Source: Hymenopellis radicata
Lineage: Eukaryota; Basidiomycota; Agaricomycetes; Agaricales; Physalacriaceae
Assembly (NCBI GenBank): GCA_015501595.1
Contig: JADNRX010000076.1
Location: forward strand, 62,001-126,000
DNA: 64,000 bases
Direction: 5' to 3'
This document shows positions 27,601-39,057 of the stretch, in pieces. Each line of letters begins with the position of its first letter. Position 1 is the first letter of the stretch. Below the pieces are notes generated by a model. That model was not told the origin of the DNA. It saw only the letters and a program-made list of their open reading frames with translations, and made no database searches. The position numbers and the translations under genes are program-made.

Positions 27601-30430
27601 AATGCCAAGACGCGCACAGAGCTGTTCAACCTGCTTCTGAACATACTGCAGGATGGTACGGGGGACTTGACAGCGGTGGACAAAAGCTTTGCACAGATGT
27701 CGTTCAGGAACTCGAAACCTGTTAAGGCCGTCGGAAAACAAAAAGCCAGTTCAGATTATGCTGCAGTCCTGGCCCTCCCAAGCGCCCAAAACGAAGCGAT
27801 TCCGGATCTTATCGCTCAGCGTTGCCTTGATGCCTTGGTGTATATTGTCACTGCTAATGGAGCAGCGTCCTTGTTTTTCCTCACCGAACACGAGGTACCA
27901 GCTGGTCTCCGAAGAGCACCGTCGAAGAAAGGCAAAGGGAAGGAGAAGCAAATGTCGCAAACCCATTATCCCATCGTTCTTCTTCTTGGTTTGTTAGACA
28001 GGCAGTCTCTTCTTCGAACACCATCCATTGTTGAATCCGTCGTCGGTTTGTTGGCGACAGTGACACGCCCACTTGGTACCCTGAAGGAGAACAAGAAGAC
28101 TCCAATTCCCTCCGAGCCGTCTGCTTCTTCTTCCACAATCCCCCACCAGAAACAGCGTCAAGTGTTTCTGTTCCCGCCGCCGTACCTCTTCCGCCATCTG
28201 AAGAGTCAAGTTTAGCGCAAGGTTCGACACCGCCGCCCCCTGTTCCCGCGTCGAACGATGCACCCCCGCCAGGTGAGCTTCTTACAGTCTTTTTTATACG
28301 TTTTGCTTACGAGTCGCAGCTCCCGTTCCCGTCGAGAACAAAGACAAGATCGAAACCGTGGAACAAAAGATACTTCTAGCGAACCCTCCCCAAATCCCTC
28401 ACGTTGTTCTCCGTTTCATCGTCAATATCCTTACCGTCGGGGAATGCTCTGCCCGTACATTCCAGCAAAGTCTGGCACTCATTCAGCATCTTTCGAACAT
28501 TCCTGATGCCCGCGACGTTATCGCTCAGGAACTGAAGAATAAAGCCCAAGAATTCGGCCAAAGTCTTCTCATGGAGCTGGATGAACTTGCTACAGCCTTA
28601 TTGTCATCTGAAGGGGAAGTGCTCGTTGGCTCGGTGGCTTCCAAGTTCTCGGCCCCGTCTTCTGTCCAAGCCAAGCTCCTTAGGGTTCTCAAGACAATCG
28701 ACTACATGTACTCTCCAAGAGCAAGCAACGCGACTCCCTCAGAAGGAGAAGAAGATACCGAGAAAGTTCAAAGCATTTACGAATCTTTCCGGTTCACGCC
28801 ATTGTGGAAACGTCTCGGAGACTGCCTAGCCATTATCGAAGAGAAGTCAGACACCGAGCATGTCGCGACCGTCCTTCTCCCTCTCATCGAGGCCTTGATG
28901 GTCGTGTGCAAGTATGTTGGCCCGAAGTCGGCGTCTTCTTCTGTTGCAAGGGCACTACGTGGGAGTGCGTCTCCTAAGAGTCCGACAACACCAGCGGAGG
29001 CTATGGAGGATTTGTTTGTAACATTCACGGACGCTCATCGTAAAATTCTTAACCTCATGGTTCGGAATAACCCATCCTTGATGAGCGGTTCGTTCTCCCT
29101 CCTTGTTCACAATCCCCGAGTCTTGGACTTTGACAACAAGCGGAACTACTTCTCCCAGCAGCTTCATCGCCGTCCGCATGCTCGAGAACATCACAGTACT
29201 TTGCAGCTCAACGTTCGGAGAGCTCGGGTCTTCGAGGATAGTTTCCAACATCTGCAGAGGAAGACTGGGGACCAGATCAAATACGGCAAGCTGAGTATCC
29301 GGTTCTACGAGGAAGAGGGTGTCGACGCTGGTGGTCTAACGCGGGAATGGTTCCAAATTCTTGCCCGACAAATGTTCGATCCGAACAACGCTCTTTTCCA
29401 ACCATGTGCGGCGGACAAATTGACGTATCAACCGAATAAGAACTCTTGGGTCAATCCGGAGCATCTTTCATTCTTCAAGTTCGTCGGTCGTGTTATCGGC
29501 AAAGCTATCTACGATGGCCGATTGCTTGACGCTTACTTCGCAAGAAGTTTGTATCGACAGATCCTAGGCAAGCCGGTGGACTACAAAGACGTTGAATGGG
29601 TCGATCCAGAATACTACAACTCCCTATGCTGGATTCTTGAGAACGATCCCACTCTCCTGGAGCTTACCTTTAGTGTAGAATCTGACGAGGTAAGTCTTTC
29701 CAACACAGTCATTGAACACGCTGGTTTACTTCTGAAAAGTTTGGTGTCAACCGCATCTTTGACTTGAAAGAAGGTGGTGCCTCGATCCCAGTAACCCAGG
29801 AGAACAAGCGAGAGTTCGTTCAGCTTTCTGCTCAGTTCCGTCTATATTCTTCAATCCAGCAACAAATCGAGCATCTCTTGAATGGTTTCTACGAGATCAT
29901 CCCGAAGGACCTCATCAACATCGTACGTCTCTCCATTCTCACACCATGGAATGCTTCTCATACGCTCAACAGTTCAACGAGCAAGAACTGGAGCTACTAA
30001 TATCCGGGACTCCAGACATTGATGTTGATGAATGGCGGGCGGCCACAGAGTACAATGGCTACACAAGCTCTGATCCGAACATCGTGTGGTGGTGGCGTGC
30101 TCTGAAGTCTTTCAATCGGGAGGAGCGAGCCAAAGTGTTGAGCTTTGCCACGGGTACATCGAGGGTTCCGCTGAACGGATTCAACGACTTGCAAGGCGTA
30201 CAAGGCGTACAAAAATTCTCGATACATCGTGCCTATGGTGAATCCGATCGTCTACCGCAAGCCCATACATGTAAGTTTCTACTGTATCGTCTCTTGATTG
30301 GCATGTATGTCTAATCTTTGACCCAGGTTTCAACCAAATCGACTTACCGCAATATTCATCATACGACATGCTTCGTCAACAAGTGCTGCTGGCGATTAGT
30401 GAAGGAGGAGAAGGTTTCGGCTTTGTGTAA
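18673..30430 (+). CDS. TOM1: giant HECT E3 ubiquitin ligase Tom1/HUWE1 type
   Basis: Tom1/HUWE1 is a ring-shaped ubiquitin ligase of roughly 3,500 residues that acts on histones, ribosomal proteins and other orphan or excess proteins. The first exon is tiny (18673-18711, MKILHKSKRAVPP); a 60-nt intron follows. Armadillo-like regions DUF908 and DUF913 occupy about 18780-22700. A UBA domain lies at 22990-23130 (RIRQLTDMGFPRSAAERAL). A very acidic Asp/Glu stretch lies at 25140-25740. A Lys/Glu/Ala coiled coil is at 26580-26740. Three UBM-like repeats at 27030-27360 include FLEALPDDMREEVL, FLDALPPELRAEII and FIASLDPNLRQAIL. The HECT domain runs from about 29100 to the TAA at 30428-30430. The catalytic Cys of AHTCFNQ is split by the last intron (30271-30326). 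The frame changes near 28140 (see findings). Confidence 0.95.
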
Positions 30431-30653
30431 TCTGCAGACAGAAGAATGAACCCACTATTGTAGCGCATAATCTCATTTGTATTTAGGACATTCGCATCGT
30501 TAAATGTAATGCTTTCACTCAAAATGTCGACTAAAGTATCGTCCGGACACCGGTTATCTCAGTACCGAGGTGCACACCAGCTGAGCACTCGGAGCTATTG
30601 TACAATGATCTATACCATGTTCCACCCCCACCATTCACTTGCTCCACTCCATC

Positions 30654-32096
30654 ATGAAGGCCTTCTATGTTACTGAACTCGCTCACCCATCGAAGATTTC
30701 CGTTTCAACCAACGTTCCTGAACCGGTTCCTAAAGCCAACGAGCTTCTCGTCGACGTCTATAGTGCTGGACTTAACTTCTTCGACGTATGTTGCGCCTAG
30801 CGAGCCAGAGTCCTGAAGAACTGAATACTGGAAACAGATCTTACAGTGCCAAGGCAAATACCAGAACAAGCCGCCCTTACCGTTCGTTGGAGGGGCCGAG
30901 TTTGCCGGGAGGATATCGCACAACTCGCCGATACCGGCGGGATGCCCATATAAGCCGGGAGACCGCGTTTTTGGCGCGACGCAGGGCGCTTTCGCAGAGA
31001 AGGCGACGGTGCCTTGGATCAACGTCCTTCGTCTTCCTGATGCCTTGACGTACAATCAAGGAGCGGGTGAGTTCAAGGTGTTGAATTCGCAGAACGCGAT
31101 CGGTTCATTAATACTCTCTAGGTCTCTATGTAACATGGCCGACTAGCTATGAAGCTTTGGTCGGACGCGCAGAGCTCAAGCCCGGTGAGAAGGTTCTTTC
31201 CCATGTGAAAGAAAGAGAGTACCCAACTCACCCGACTGTTACGTACCACAGGTGAATGGGTTCTCGTCACTGCGGCCGCTGGCGGTGTGGGAATAGCTGC
31301 TGTTCAACTTGCGAAAGGTAATTTTCATCGTCAGTGATTTTTCGAAAGAACTGACACGAGAACTCGTAGTTCTCGGAGCCAAAGTCATTGCCGCAGCTGG
31401 GTCTGAAGAGAAACTCCAGGTCGCTAAGGAGTATGGCGGCGCAGATTATACAGTCAATTATTCGAACCCTACATGGACGAAGGAGGTTCTCAAAATTACT
31501 GGTGGGAAGGGTGTAGATGTTATTTACGATCCTGTTGGTCTGATAAAAGGTGAGGGATTTGACGGTGAGTAATTAGCATGGAGAAATCTGAGTCTCGCAA
31601 CAGATTCTCTCAAATGTATCGCTTGGAAAGGACGAGCTTTGGTGATAGGCTTCGCAGCGGGTACCATCGAGAAGGTCCGTGAGCGTGCAGTATTCTGACA
31701 CGTCCACTGACAATCGTGAATTTAAAGGTTCCAATGAACATTGTCCTGCTCAAGAACGTCTCCATTGTCGGATTACATTGGGGTGCCTACACTAGTATGT
31801 GTTTCGAATCTATCTCTCATCGCGGTCGTTTCATGATGCGCTCAGAGAATGAAGCGACTCGTATTCCACAAGTTTGGAAGGCTGTTTTGGAGTAAGATCA
31901 TTTTCTGCTCTTGAAAATATGGCGCTGATGCGGTTGATTCAGGCTCTTTGCGTCTGGTCGGGCGAAGCCAGTTACTTATACTGAGGTGTACACGCTGGAC
32001 ACCATCAAGGATGGTCTTGCGGCTTTAGAAAATAGGAAGACATGGGGCAAGGCGGTTGTTCAAGTTCGGAAGGAGATTGTACGAGGTAAATTGTAA
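30654..32096 (+). CDS. NADPH:quinone oxidoreductase-like protein (MDR superfamily)
   Basis: This is a zinc-free medium-chain dehydrogenase/reductase that uses NADPH to reduce quinones or enones. The start MKAFYVTELAHPSKIS is at 30654 and the stop TAA at 32094-32096. The N-terminal GroES-like fold has YSAGLNFFD then LPFVGGAEFAG, the usual substrate-side blocks. The Rossmann nucleotide-binding block is VLVTAAAGGVGIAAVQLAK (near 31270-31320), followed by LGAKVIAAAGSEEKL. Further blocks are GGKGVDVIYDPVG and a C-terminal segment that ends in KTWGKAVVQVRKE. No zinc-ligand Cys cluster is seen. At least seven introns of about 50 nt are needed to join the blocks. Probably cytosolic. Confidence 0.9.
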
Positions 32097-32293
32097 ATTG
32101 TAGTACATACCATTGATCATCAGCTTCACGGCAATGCTTTAAGCTTTAAGAGTCATAAACGAGGCCGCGCGTCGCGACGTCTAGCTGCCATGACTTGTTT
32201 ATAGGCACAGGTTGACTAGGTGCCCGAAAAGGCAACGACTGGTATTGACTCCGTGGCCACGAGCGTTCCTTCACAACTTACCCTCTGCCAATT

Positions 32294-33366
32294 ATGATTC
32301 TGCGACGACTTCCAATACCCTCTGCTACTCTTCTTCTGACCTTTCTCATTCTCCATGCTCCCTACACGATAGCAGACGAGTCCGCATTTGACTGCCTCAT
32401 AACGACGGAGTCGCTGAAATTCGACTTGACGAGCCTAGGTGGCGAGCATACGGTGTCGCGAACACGGTCGACACCGCCGAGCACGATGGAGGATTCGGTT
32501 AGGTTTGATCTGTGCAGTGAGTTGCCGTCGAAGGGTGGTGTGAGCGACCAAGACCAAGTACACCATCCGTTTATGTCGCGGTGTCAGTCAGGGCTGACGT
32601 GACTTGTTTGCAGTGTCCAGAGGCAACGCGGGCTTGCTTGACAAAGATAAACAAGAAGGACGACGAAAAAGACAGGATAATATCGGTGATACCAATTGTG
32701 TCCTCGTCGTCGATAGAACCGGCGTACAATGTCCTCTCATGTGCGTGCTCTACTACTTGTTGGAATACACGACATGCTCACCCATATCTCTCAGCACCGA
32801 AAGGGCTCTCATTAGTCCTTCATGGGCCTAAATATGCTGAGGGACCTGCTCAATATCTGAATGTAACGCTCCTATGCGCGTCAGATGCCTCTGATCCCAC
32901 CTTTGTCTCGTACAACGGCTCCGAGCTAAATCTCGAGTGGAAGACACCTTTGGGCTGCGGCGAGACCAAGAGTAGCGACGACAAGAACGATGGTGCTGAT
33001 GAGGGCAGTGGTGTTCCGCCCAGCGAGACTGTTGGCAGTGGAATCGGCTGGTTCTTCCTTGTGTAAGCGCCGCGTTCCTTCAACGTGTTTATTGTCATCT
33101 CATTATCCCACTAGCTTGTTTCTTGCACTCCTGGCCTACTTTGGCCTTGGCGCTTACTATAACTGGAGCACTTACGGTGCGACTGGCAAAGATCTGATTC
33201 CGTATGTAATGTTTCCAAGGCAAGTCGGTGTTACTGACACATCTGTTGTAGGCACAGAGACTTCTGGCAAGAGGTTCCATACATGTTAAGCGACGTGGTT
33301 TCCCACTTATGCTCATCCGTTCGGCCACGGCGCTCATCTAGCAGAGGGGGATATATCTCTGTCTGA
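32294..33366 (+). CDS. ATG27: autophagy-related protein Atg27
   Basis: Atg27 is a type I membrane protein that helps bring Atg9 vesicles to the autophagosome assembly site. The signal peptide is MILRRLPIPSATLLLTFLI. The lumenal part contains spaced Cys residues (FDC, DLC, RAC, LSC, LLC, LGC) as expected for the mannose-6-phosphate-receptor homology fold, and an acidic Ser/Asp stretch (near 32960-33030). One transmembrane helix follows (GSGIGWFFLV joined to LFLALLAYFGLGAYY across an intron at 33064-33114). The cytosolic tail has YNWSTYGATGKDLIPHRDFW then EVPYMLSDVVSHL. The last intron (about 33202-33251) shifts the frame so that the stop falls at 33364-33366. About five introns. Confidence 0.85.
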
Positions 33367-33574
33367 CATTCTACTTAGATACAATCGCTGCTCTTAAGTC
33401 CATATTTCCATGTTATGTCGTATACAAGGTCTCTCTTAATTGCATTGCATTGCGCGGATACCCTCCACAGCACTGTGTCATTACAATCAAGGGACGAGTT
33501 GAAGCTGTTTTCACCTCGGTCTTTGCTCTTCCCTTCTTAACCCCACTTGCGACGAGACGACACTCTTGAGTATC

Positions 33575-34830
33575 ATGGCTAAAAAGTGGTATGCAGTCAC
33601 CGCAGGTCGGAATATCGGTGTTTTCGATAACTGGTGCATGGTGCTTTACTTTCGATCATTCAGACTGTATTGAATCCATTTACTAGGCTCGTCGTCGCGC
33701 AGCATGTTATTGCGGTTCCGGAATCAGTATTTCGCGGATACAAAACACATGAGCAGGCTACTGATGCCTTTGAAGAGGCCAGAGTTGCTGGCTTGCTTAA
33801 AACCATTCCCATGTCCAAGCGGTCGTCAAATCAAGCGATGACGACACCTGCTAACCGTGAAAGTGCTGTAGACCGCTCCCCAAGGGGTGTACGTCCCCCT
33901 TCAACACCCTTGCCAAACCCGGCAGAGGGAAGCGCGACGCGTCCCACTGGTGATCCGTGTACCAAAGCATCGAGCGCGTCCCCTCCGGGCACCGCCACTC
34001 TTGTAGAGGGAAGCTCTCCTCTGAGACCCAGGTCGTCTCCAGGCAGAGCTTCCCCCTCCAAAAGTCAACAGCAACCAACCCCGGCAAAGGCCAGTCCAAA
34101 AGTCGACGCCAAAAGTTCTGCACGCTCTGCATCGGAATCTTTTGTAACAGCAGTGGACGGCTATTCGTCGGACGAGGAGGACATGGAGATTCAAGTCATT
34201 TCCCATGCCTCGTCGCCCTCCACCCCTCGATTTTCCGCTCGCGCTAAAGAGAAACAGAGGGAGATACTTCCGTTATCTCCAGAGCAGCCGTCCCCTCGTC
34301 CTTTTGAGACGGGCGGTAGTATCTCTTCTCCGCAAGAACGGCCCAAAAAGAGTCCTTCGCCGAAAGCCCAGTCGACCAACTTCAGGGCGCGTAAAAAGCC
34401 ATTCCCGCGCGAACGTCCCGGCGTGACGCGACGCGTCTTCCTACAGACGCCACCGGGTCTGGCTTCTTATCCTGATGATACACCACCCCCTAATGAGCCG
34501 GGAAAGCGCCCAGCGATGGCTGACGAAAATGTTCTCAGTCCGTTGAGTTCTCCCCGATTGCACACGCCAGCGGCCATGCTGTCGTTGGATTATGCGTCGA
34601 TATCTAGTTCACCGAGAAAGGCTCCGCCTTCAGATACGACTAGTGTAAGCGTGATGATGTCGTCGTTGGGTTTGACGTCCTCTGTTGGACGCAGTCCCGT
34701 TATATCTAGCTATTCACCGGACAGGGCACTTGATCCGCGGTCGCCTATAGCAAAGAGCGCTGCGCTCCCTCGTGCCGCAAGGCAAGCCATTAAATCTGGT
34801 TTGATATTGCGTACTGATCTCGTTGTGTAG
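33575..34830 (+). CDS. RNase H1 N-terminal (viroplasmin-like) domain protein with disordered tail
   Basis: The first exon at 33575 encodes MAKKWYAVTAGRNIGVFDNW, and a 50-nt intron joins it to AQHVIAVPESVFRGYKTHEQ and ATDAFEEARVAGL. Together they give the complete small domain found at the N-terminus of RNase H1, which binds RNA/DNA hybrids or dsRNA. The remaining 330 residues or so are Ser/Pro/Lys rich with many short proline-directed sites and no folded domain. The acidic DEDD RNase H catalytic core is absent. It may be a nucleic-acid-binding protein with a phosphorylated tail; this is inference. The TAG at 34828-34830 ends a single long second exon. Confidence 0.75.
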
Positions 34831-35089
34831 GTCAAACAATGGTTCATCGCGGCCGTCCCCAAATTTTAGTGTGGCGTAAGAGATATGTACTCGTGCTTGA
34901 ATAGTTCAGATTGACAGAAGTGTAAGATTTAGTAGTTAAACTCTCTCATTTTTCCATTTCGGTTCGTGACAGAATCTCTCTCTCAACGTAGGCATCAAAG
35001 ACTATTCGCAAGGAGCCCAATCCATCTAGATCATCAAACAAGTTTATGCCACAGACTCGTGTACATGGCTTCAAATTTCCGATTTTTTT
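34831..35089. other. convergent intergenic region
   Basis: The 259 bp lie between the 3' ends of two convergent genes. I see nothing in it beyond A/T-rich 3' flanks. Confidence 0.4.
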
Positions 35090-35818
35090 TTACTCTGCAG
35101 ACTTCCTATCGGGATCCTTGACCCTCACGCATTGCGCCATCGCGCGCCCAACGTCAGAGCCCGCCGCCTCAAAGCCCGCAACCACGCCGGCCCTATCACC
35201 CGCGCCAAGCTCCTGGCTCATCTTCGACTTGCCCACAACCTTGGTAATCTCAATCTCAACACCAACGATGGCCTTCTTCAGCACCTCCACGAACCGCTCC
35301 GGCGCATCCGAGACCCTCCACGGCTCCCCCTCCGTGTACCGCCCCTCGCACATACTCGCCAGCTCCTCGAGCTGCGTTTGGAGGAACGACGAAGAAGAGC
35401 CGTGCGGGCGCAAGAGGCCTGTGACCTGGACCGCAGAGTAGTTCCACGTCGGGGCCACCTTGCCCGTCGCGGGCTTAGTCTCGACGTAGAATTTGGGCGT
35501 GACGTAGTGCGCAACAGGCCCGTTGAAGAGGACGGTCACTGGGACCGCATCGGACTGTGCAAGCTGGAACGCGGCCAAGAGCGCTTTAGCGTGCGGATTC
35601 GCGCGCGCCATGTGTCCACGGAGCTTTCCCAGCGGATTGGATTCCAGCCCCGACGTGTCGAGTATCCAAGGAAGGTGGGTTATCTCGATGTCAGGAGCGG
35701 GGGAATGAACATCGGAGGAGGAGGGGTGTGCGCTAATCAGAATACCGAGTGGGTTGGATTGAATGAAGTCGTGTAGGACCGGAATGTCAAGCTCTGCGTA
35801 ATGGGCATGGAGGTACAT
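35090..35818 (-). CDS. PaiB-family FMN-binding protein (putative transcriptional regulator/flavoprotein)
   Basis: PaiB-like proteins bind FMN in a split-barrel fold. In bacteria PaiB is named as a sporulation/protease repressor; the fungal role is not known. A single exon of 242 residues starts MYLHAHYAELDIPVLHDFIQ at 35818. Family blocks are the N-terminal helix-strand with NPLGILISAH, LRGHMARANPHAK, VLFNGPVAHYVTP, VAPTWNYSAVQVTG, and a C-terminal segment with KMSQ then DRAGVVAGFEAAG. It is the only clear intronless gene among the well-assigned genes here and is visibly GC rich. That may reflect descent from a bacterial gene, but the family is widespread in fungi. Confidence 0.85.
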   Translation of the reverse strand: MYLHAHYAELDIPVLHDFIQSNPLGILISAHPSSSDVHSPAPDIEITHLPWILDTSGLESNPLGKLRGHMARANPHAKALLAAFQLAQSDAVPVTVLFNGPVAHYVTPKFYVETKPATGKVAPTWNYSAVQVTGLLRPHGSSSSFLQTQLEELASMCEGRYTEGEPWRVSDAPERFVEVLKKAIVGVEIEITKVVGKSKMSQELGAGDRAGVVAGFEAAGSDVGRAMAQCVRVKDPDRKSAE

Positions 35819-36293
35819 GCTCTGTTGCGGTACGCAGAGATGGAGAAGAGTCTATAAGAGTAGAAAACTCAGTAGTAGCTTACATAGCGTGATGCTAACC
35901 TACTGAATCCCGGTTACCGAGGAGGACCGAAGTTACTAAGTTCGAAGTCAGTTAGTAAGTAAGTGGGTCATTTTCATAGCCTTATGATGAAACGATGCCA
36001 AGTCGACTCAGACTACGCACATTATGAAGTGCCTTCGTACGTGTCCTATTCAGTTGGAGTTTGACTCGTGATTTTTGTTCCAAAGTTTCTGAGAAACTTA
36101 CACGAGGAGGGAGCTCAGAGAAGAAATCGGTCTCCCTACATTCTCGACATTCAGACACAGGAAGAATCATACCAACACTCGTCTTCGAACGTCACTCACG
36201 TTCGGTCATCGTAATCTATGTACACGAGCCTCATCCTGAGGGTACTTATGACCACGGATTGAGCAACGCTAAATTACTCCGCCAGGCATATTA
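35819..36293. other. intergenic region without recognised feature
   Basis: It holds the 5' flank of the PaiB-like gene and the 3' flank of the TM9SF gene. Two short open frames on opposite strands (35982-36170 and 36061-36297) overlap each other and have no family resemblance. I found no tRNA fold or repeat. Confidence 0.4.
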
Positions 36294-39000
36294 CTAGTCG
36301 ATACGAATCGCGCTATACAACCTACGTACTGCCCAATACGAGGCCAAGAATCCTATTGTTCCTGCAAAAGAGTTAACTCCGCAAGTCGGCCGTTCGTACA
36401 AAGAAACGTACCGGTGACGAGAAAGTCGAGAATAACAAGTAAAAATAGATAACCGAGGTATAAGAGAACACTTGATATCGAATCGAGTGATAGTCGGGAC
36501 GCCCAGTAGAATAGGCCATAAGCCAACAGCCAGAACGCACTACCACCACCAGTCAAGAACGCACGCCAATGCCACCGGTACTCTTCAGCACAAAGAACAA
36601 AGTAGGTGAAGAGAATCGTGACGGTCGCCGTCGTCAACGCCACGACAGCTGCGGTCAGAGCCAAGAAGCCAAAGGCGTAGTAGGCACGGGAGGCGAAAAG
36701 ACTCGATAGCACGAAATACAATTCGACGAATGCAGCGCCTACAAGATCTCATGTTAATCAAAGGACAGATGAACCATGTGAAACTCACCAAAAGGAAGCA
36801 AGCCGCTCAGCAGTGTTGCAGCCCAAGGACGCAGGTACTTTGGTGGCGGCGGGATTTGACGAGGGATAGGGTTAACACGCACAGGGTGCTGGATAGCCTG
36901 AATTCAAGAATGAGCATCAATATCTAGAAGTGCGAGATATCATACTCCATGTTTGGACCCGAAATAAGCGCCGATTGCAGACAAGGGAGCAGAAATCCCA
37001 AACCAGAGCACAACGATCAAGAGCATAGTTCCTGCACCAAGTCAGAGAGTACATGCGTTTCGAGAGGCCGTCTAGCTCACCGAAGGGCACGGCACCTGAG
37101 GAGCCGGCCAAGAGAAGGAAGAAGTTCAGAAGGAAGACGATGATGAAGACGACACTGTGCAACGTGGTCAGACGGACGTCAAAGGCTGGGGATGGATCCA
37201 TACGTAGGTAAAACGGTAGCGGTCATGAACGCGTTCTTCCTCTTTTCAGTGCCTCCCAATGACGCGTAGGAGCGACTGGCAACGTAGCCGCCAACTCTAA
37301 AGGATTAATGTTAGGCCAATTCACACAAAAGAACAATCATATTACCCTCCGAACAGAGTCCAGCAAACCATCATAACCGTAGCAAGCGAACCACGATTTG
37401 AGGGTGAAAGGAAACCCAGTAGCGCAAAGACTACGAGTGCAAATGAATATCAAGTTTCACACGCGAGCTTGATATTAAGACGTACCAAGAGTTACCATGA
37501 CCATAGCACAAAGCTGGGCACCATTGCCAACCATGACGGAAAGTGCCATCGGGAACCTGGGTGTTCGGAAGACCTCTCCATGAACAAGTTTCCAGCCCCA
37601 GTCCTCCTGGACATCTTCCTGTAACGCATTTCAATCAGTCCAGAGCACTAAAATGATCGTTTCAACTCACGCTCAGGTCGATGGCGTTGTAACGCGATAT
37701 CTGTTGTATCACTCCTAAGCTTTTCTGCGTGCTTTCAAGGCAGACAACCTACATCACGCGAGACAGTCCGCAGAAGAATCATGGATACCATAACACAGAG
37801 GAAGACCACGATAACCAGCGAATTGATAAGACTGAACCAGTGGATCCGAGGATCAAAGATGTGAAGGTAGTTATCCCACCGCGTCGCCTAAAGAAGAATG
37901 TTATTCACAGGTGTCGCGTGAATGCCGCGAAATATACCCAAGGAGTATCTGATTCCTATGAGAGGAATAAATTGAGCGGAACAAGTACGGAACATAACCG
38001 ACACGTACATTCCAAGTGAGGCGATACGTGTAGCGGATTGTCTGAGTTTCGGTTTCGCTGAGTACGAGCGGTGTGTGCGTGTCAGCACAGGTTGGCGCTG
38101 CCTCTTGAGGTCCCCCGATACTGCATCGCTTCAAAACATTCACTCTGATAACATGACGTTAACACGAACCTTGACGGCCAAACTAGAACACCAACAACGC
38201 GGTAGTCGTCCGGGGTGGGTCTATGATATCTGTGGGGCAGGGTCAACGCATTAAACGGTGCTCAAGACAAATGACGCACCGGAGCACGATCTCGTAGTGA
38301 TTGTTTAACGCCGGCGCCTCGTGAAATGGCTCATCATCGTTGCCAAGGTTAAATCCCATGTCGAAGAACAGATCACCATTCCGCCTGTCAATCTTCATCT
38401 CTGCTGCGGGCAGACCGTCGATGAGCCAGTTAAGGGCGTAATCTTCGCGGATACGATCATTGATGAATTTGGCGTCCTCGCCGGTCACCTCGTCGACTAT
38501 ACAGAGCGTTTGACACGTTCCGTTGTTTTCGAGCATTCTAATCTGTTGACGTGGTCGACTGGATTAGGAGATGAATGAATGGGTGCGCGACTGCGTACAT
38601 CATAAGGAGAGTTGAATATTCTGTCGCCAAAGAGAATGGAGCCGAGAGATTCGGGCTGCTTTTTCGGTCCGCCTTCTGGTTCGCAGAATCGGAATTTGGG
38701 ATTATAATAATCATCTTGGTTCGGCGAGGTTATTGCGCGGCGTCCAGGATGAATGTAGGTATAAACTCACAGTTAATGAGCGATTTCTGGAGAAAAATCT
38801 CGCTTCAGAACGTGTTGGGGAACAAAGGCGAGCAGACATACCAGTTTGGCATCGTCGCTGCTGGACAACATTGGAGTCAATGCATTGACAAAGAGGTCAA
38901 CCTTTTCTCCCTTGTGGTAGTTGTGGGGCGCCGCGCCCGGGAGATAGAAGGCATTGGCGCCGCAGACGGCGACTGCGGCGAGCAGCAGGACACTGAACAT
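36294..39000 (-). CDS. EMP70: transmembrane 9 superfamily (nonaspanin/EMP70) protein
   Basis: TM9SF proteins are nine-helix Golgi/endosome membrane proteins that sort glycine-rich-helix membrane proteins and affect adhesion and metal homeostasis. The start MFSVLLLAAVAVCGANAFYL at 39000 is a signal peptide followed by the family opening PGAAPHNYHKGEKVDLFVNA. The large lumenal domain contains CQTLC and IREDYALNWLIDGLPAAE (38240-38540). The first helix lies near 37860-38010. A cluster of eight helices occupies 36300-37450, with SLATVMMVCWTLFGGVGGYV, LWFGISAPLSAIGAYFGSKH and YRWHWRAFLTGGGSAFW. An intron at about 36357-36405 restores the C-terminus GFLASYWAVRRLYSAIRID, close to the usual KxD-type Golgi-retention end. 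The stop TAG is at 36294-36296. About nine introns. Confidence 0.92.
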
Positions 39001-39057
39001 AATGAAGAGTAGTGTGTGACCATGTCACGTCGCCGGACCGTCCTTTCCCCGTCCATC
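39001..39057. promoter_or_regulatory. 57-bp divergent (bidirectional) promoter region
   Basis: The ATG of the TM9SF gene (39000, minus strand) and the likely ATG of the queuine tRNA-ribosyltransferase (39058, plus strand) are only 57 bp apart. Either the core promoter and both leaders fit here, or the transcripts overlap. No TATA box is seen. An upstream in-frame ATG for the plus-strand gene exists (39016-39022), which would shorten the gap further. Confidence 0.5.

Noticed and set aside
30190..30212. Short GGCGTACAA duplication as a repeat of interest
   Set aside because: It is a two-copy, in-frame codon repeat inside the HECT exon, without wider structure.
35132..35776. 214-codon plus-strand frame rich in Arg
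   Set aside because: It is the antisense shadow of the GC-rich PaiB-like gene, which has clear family motifs.
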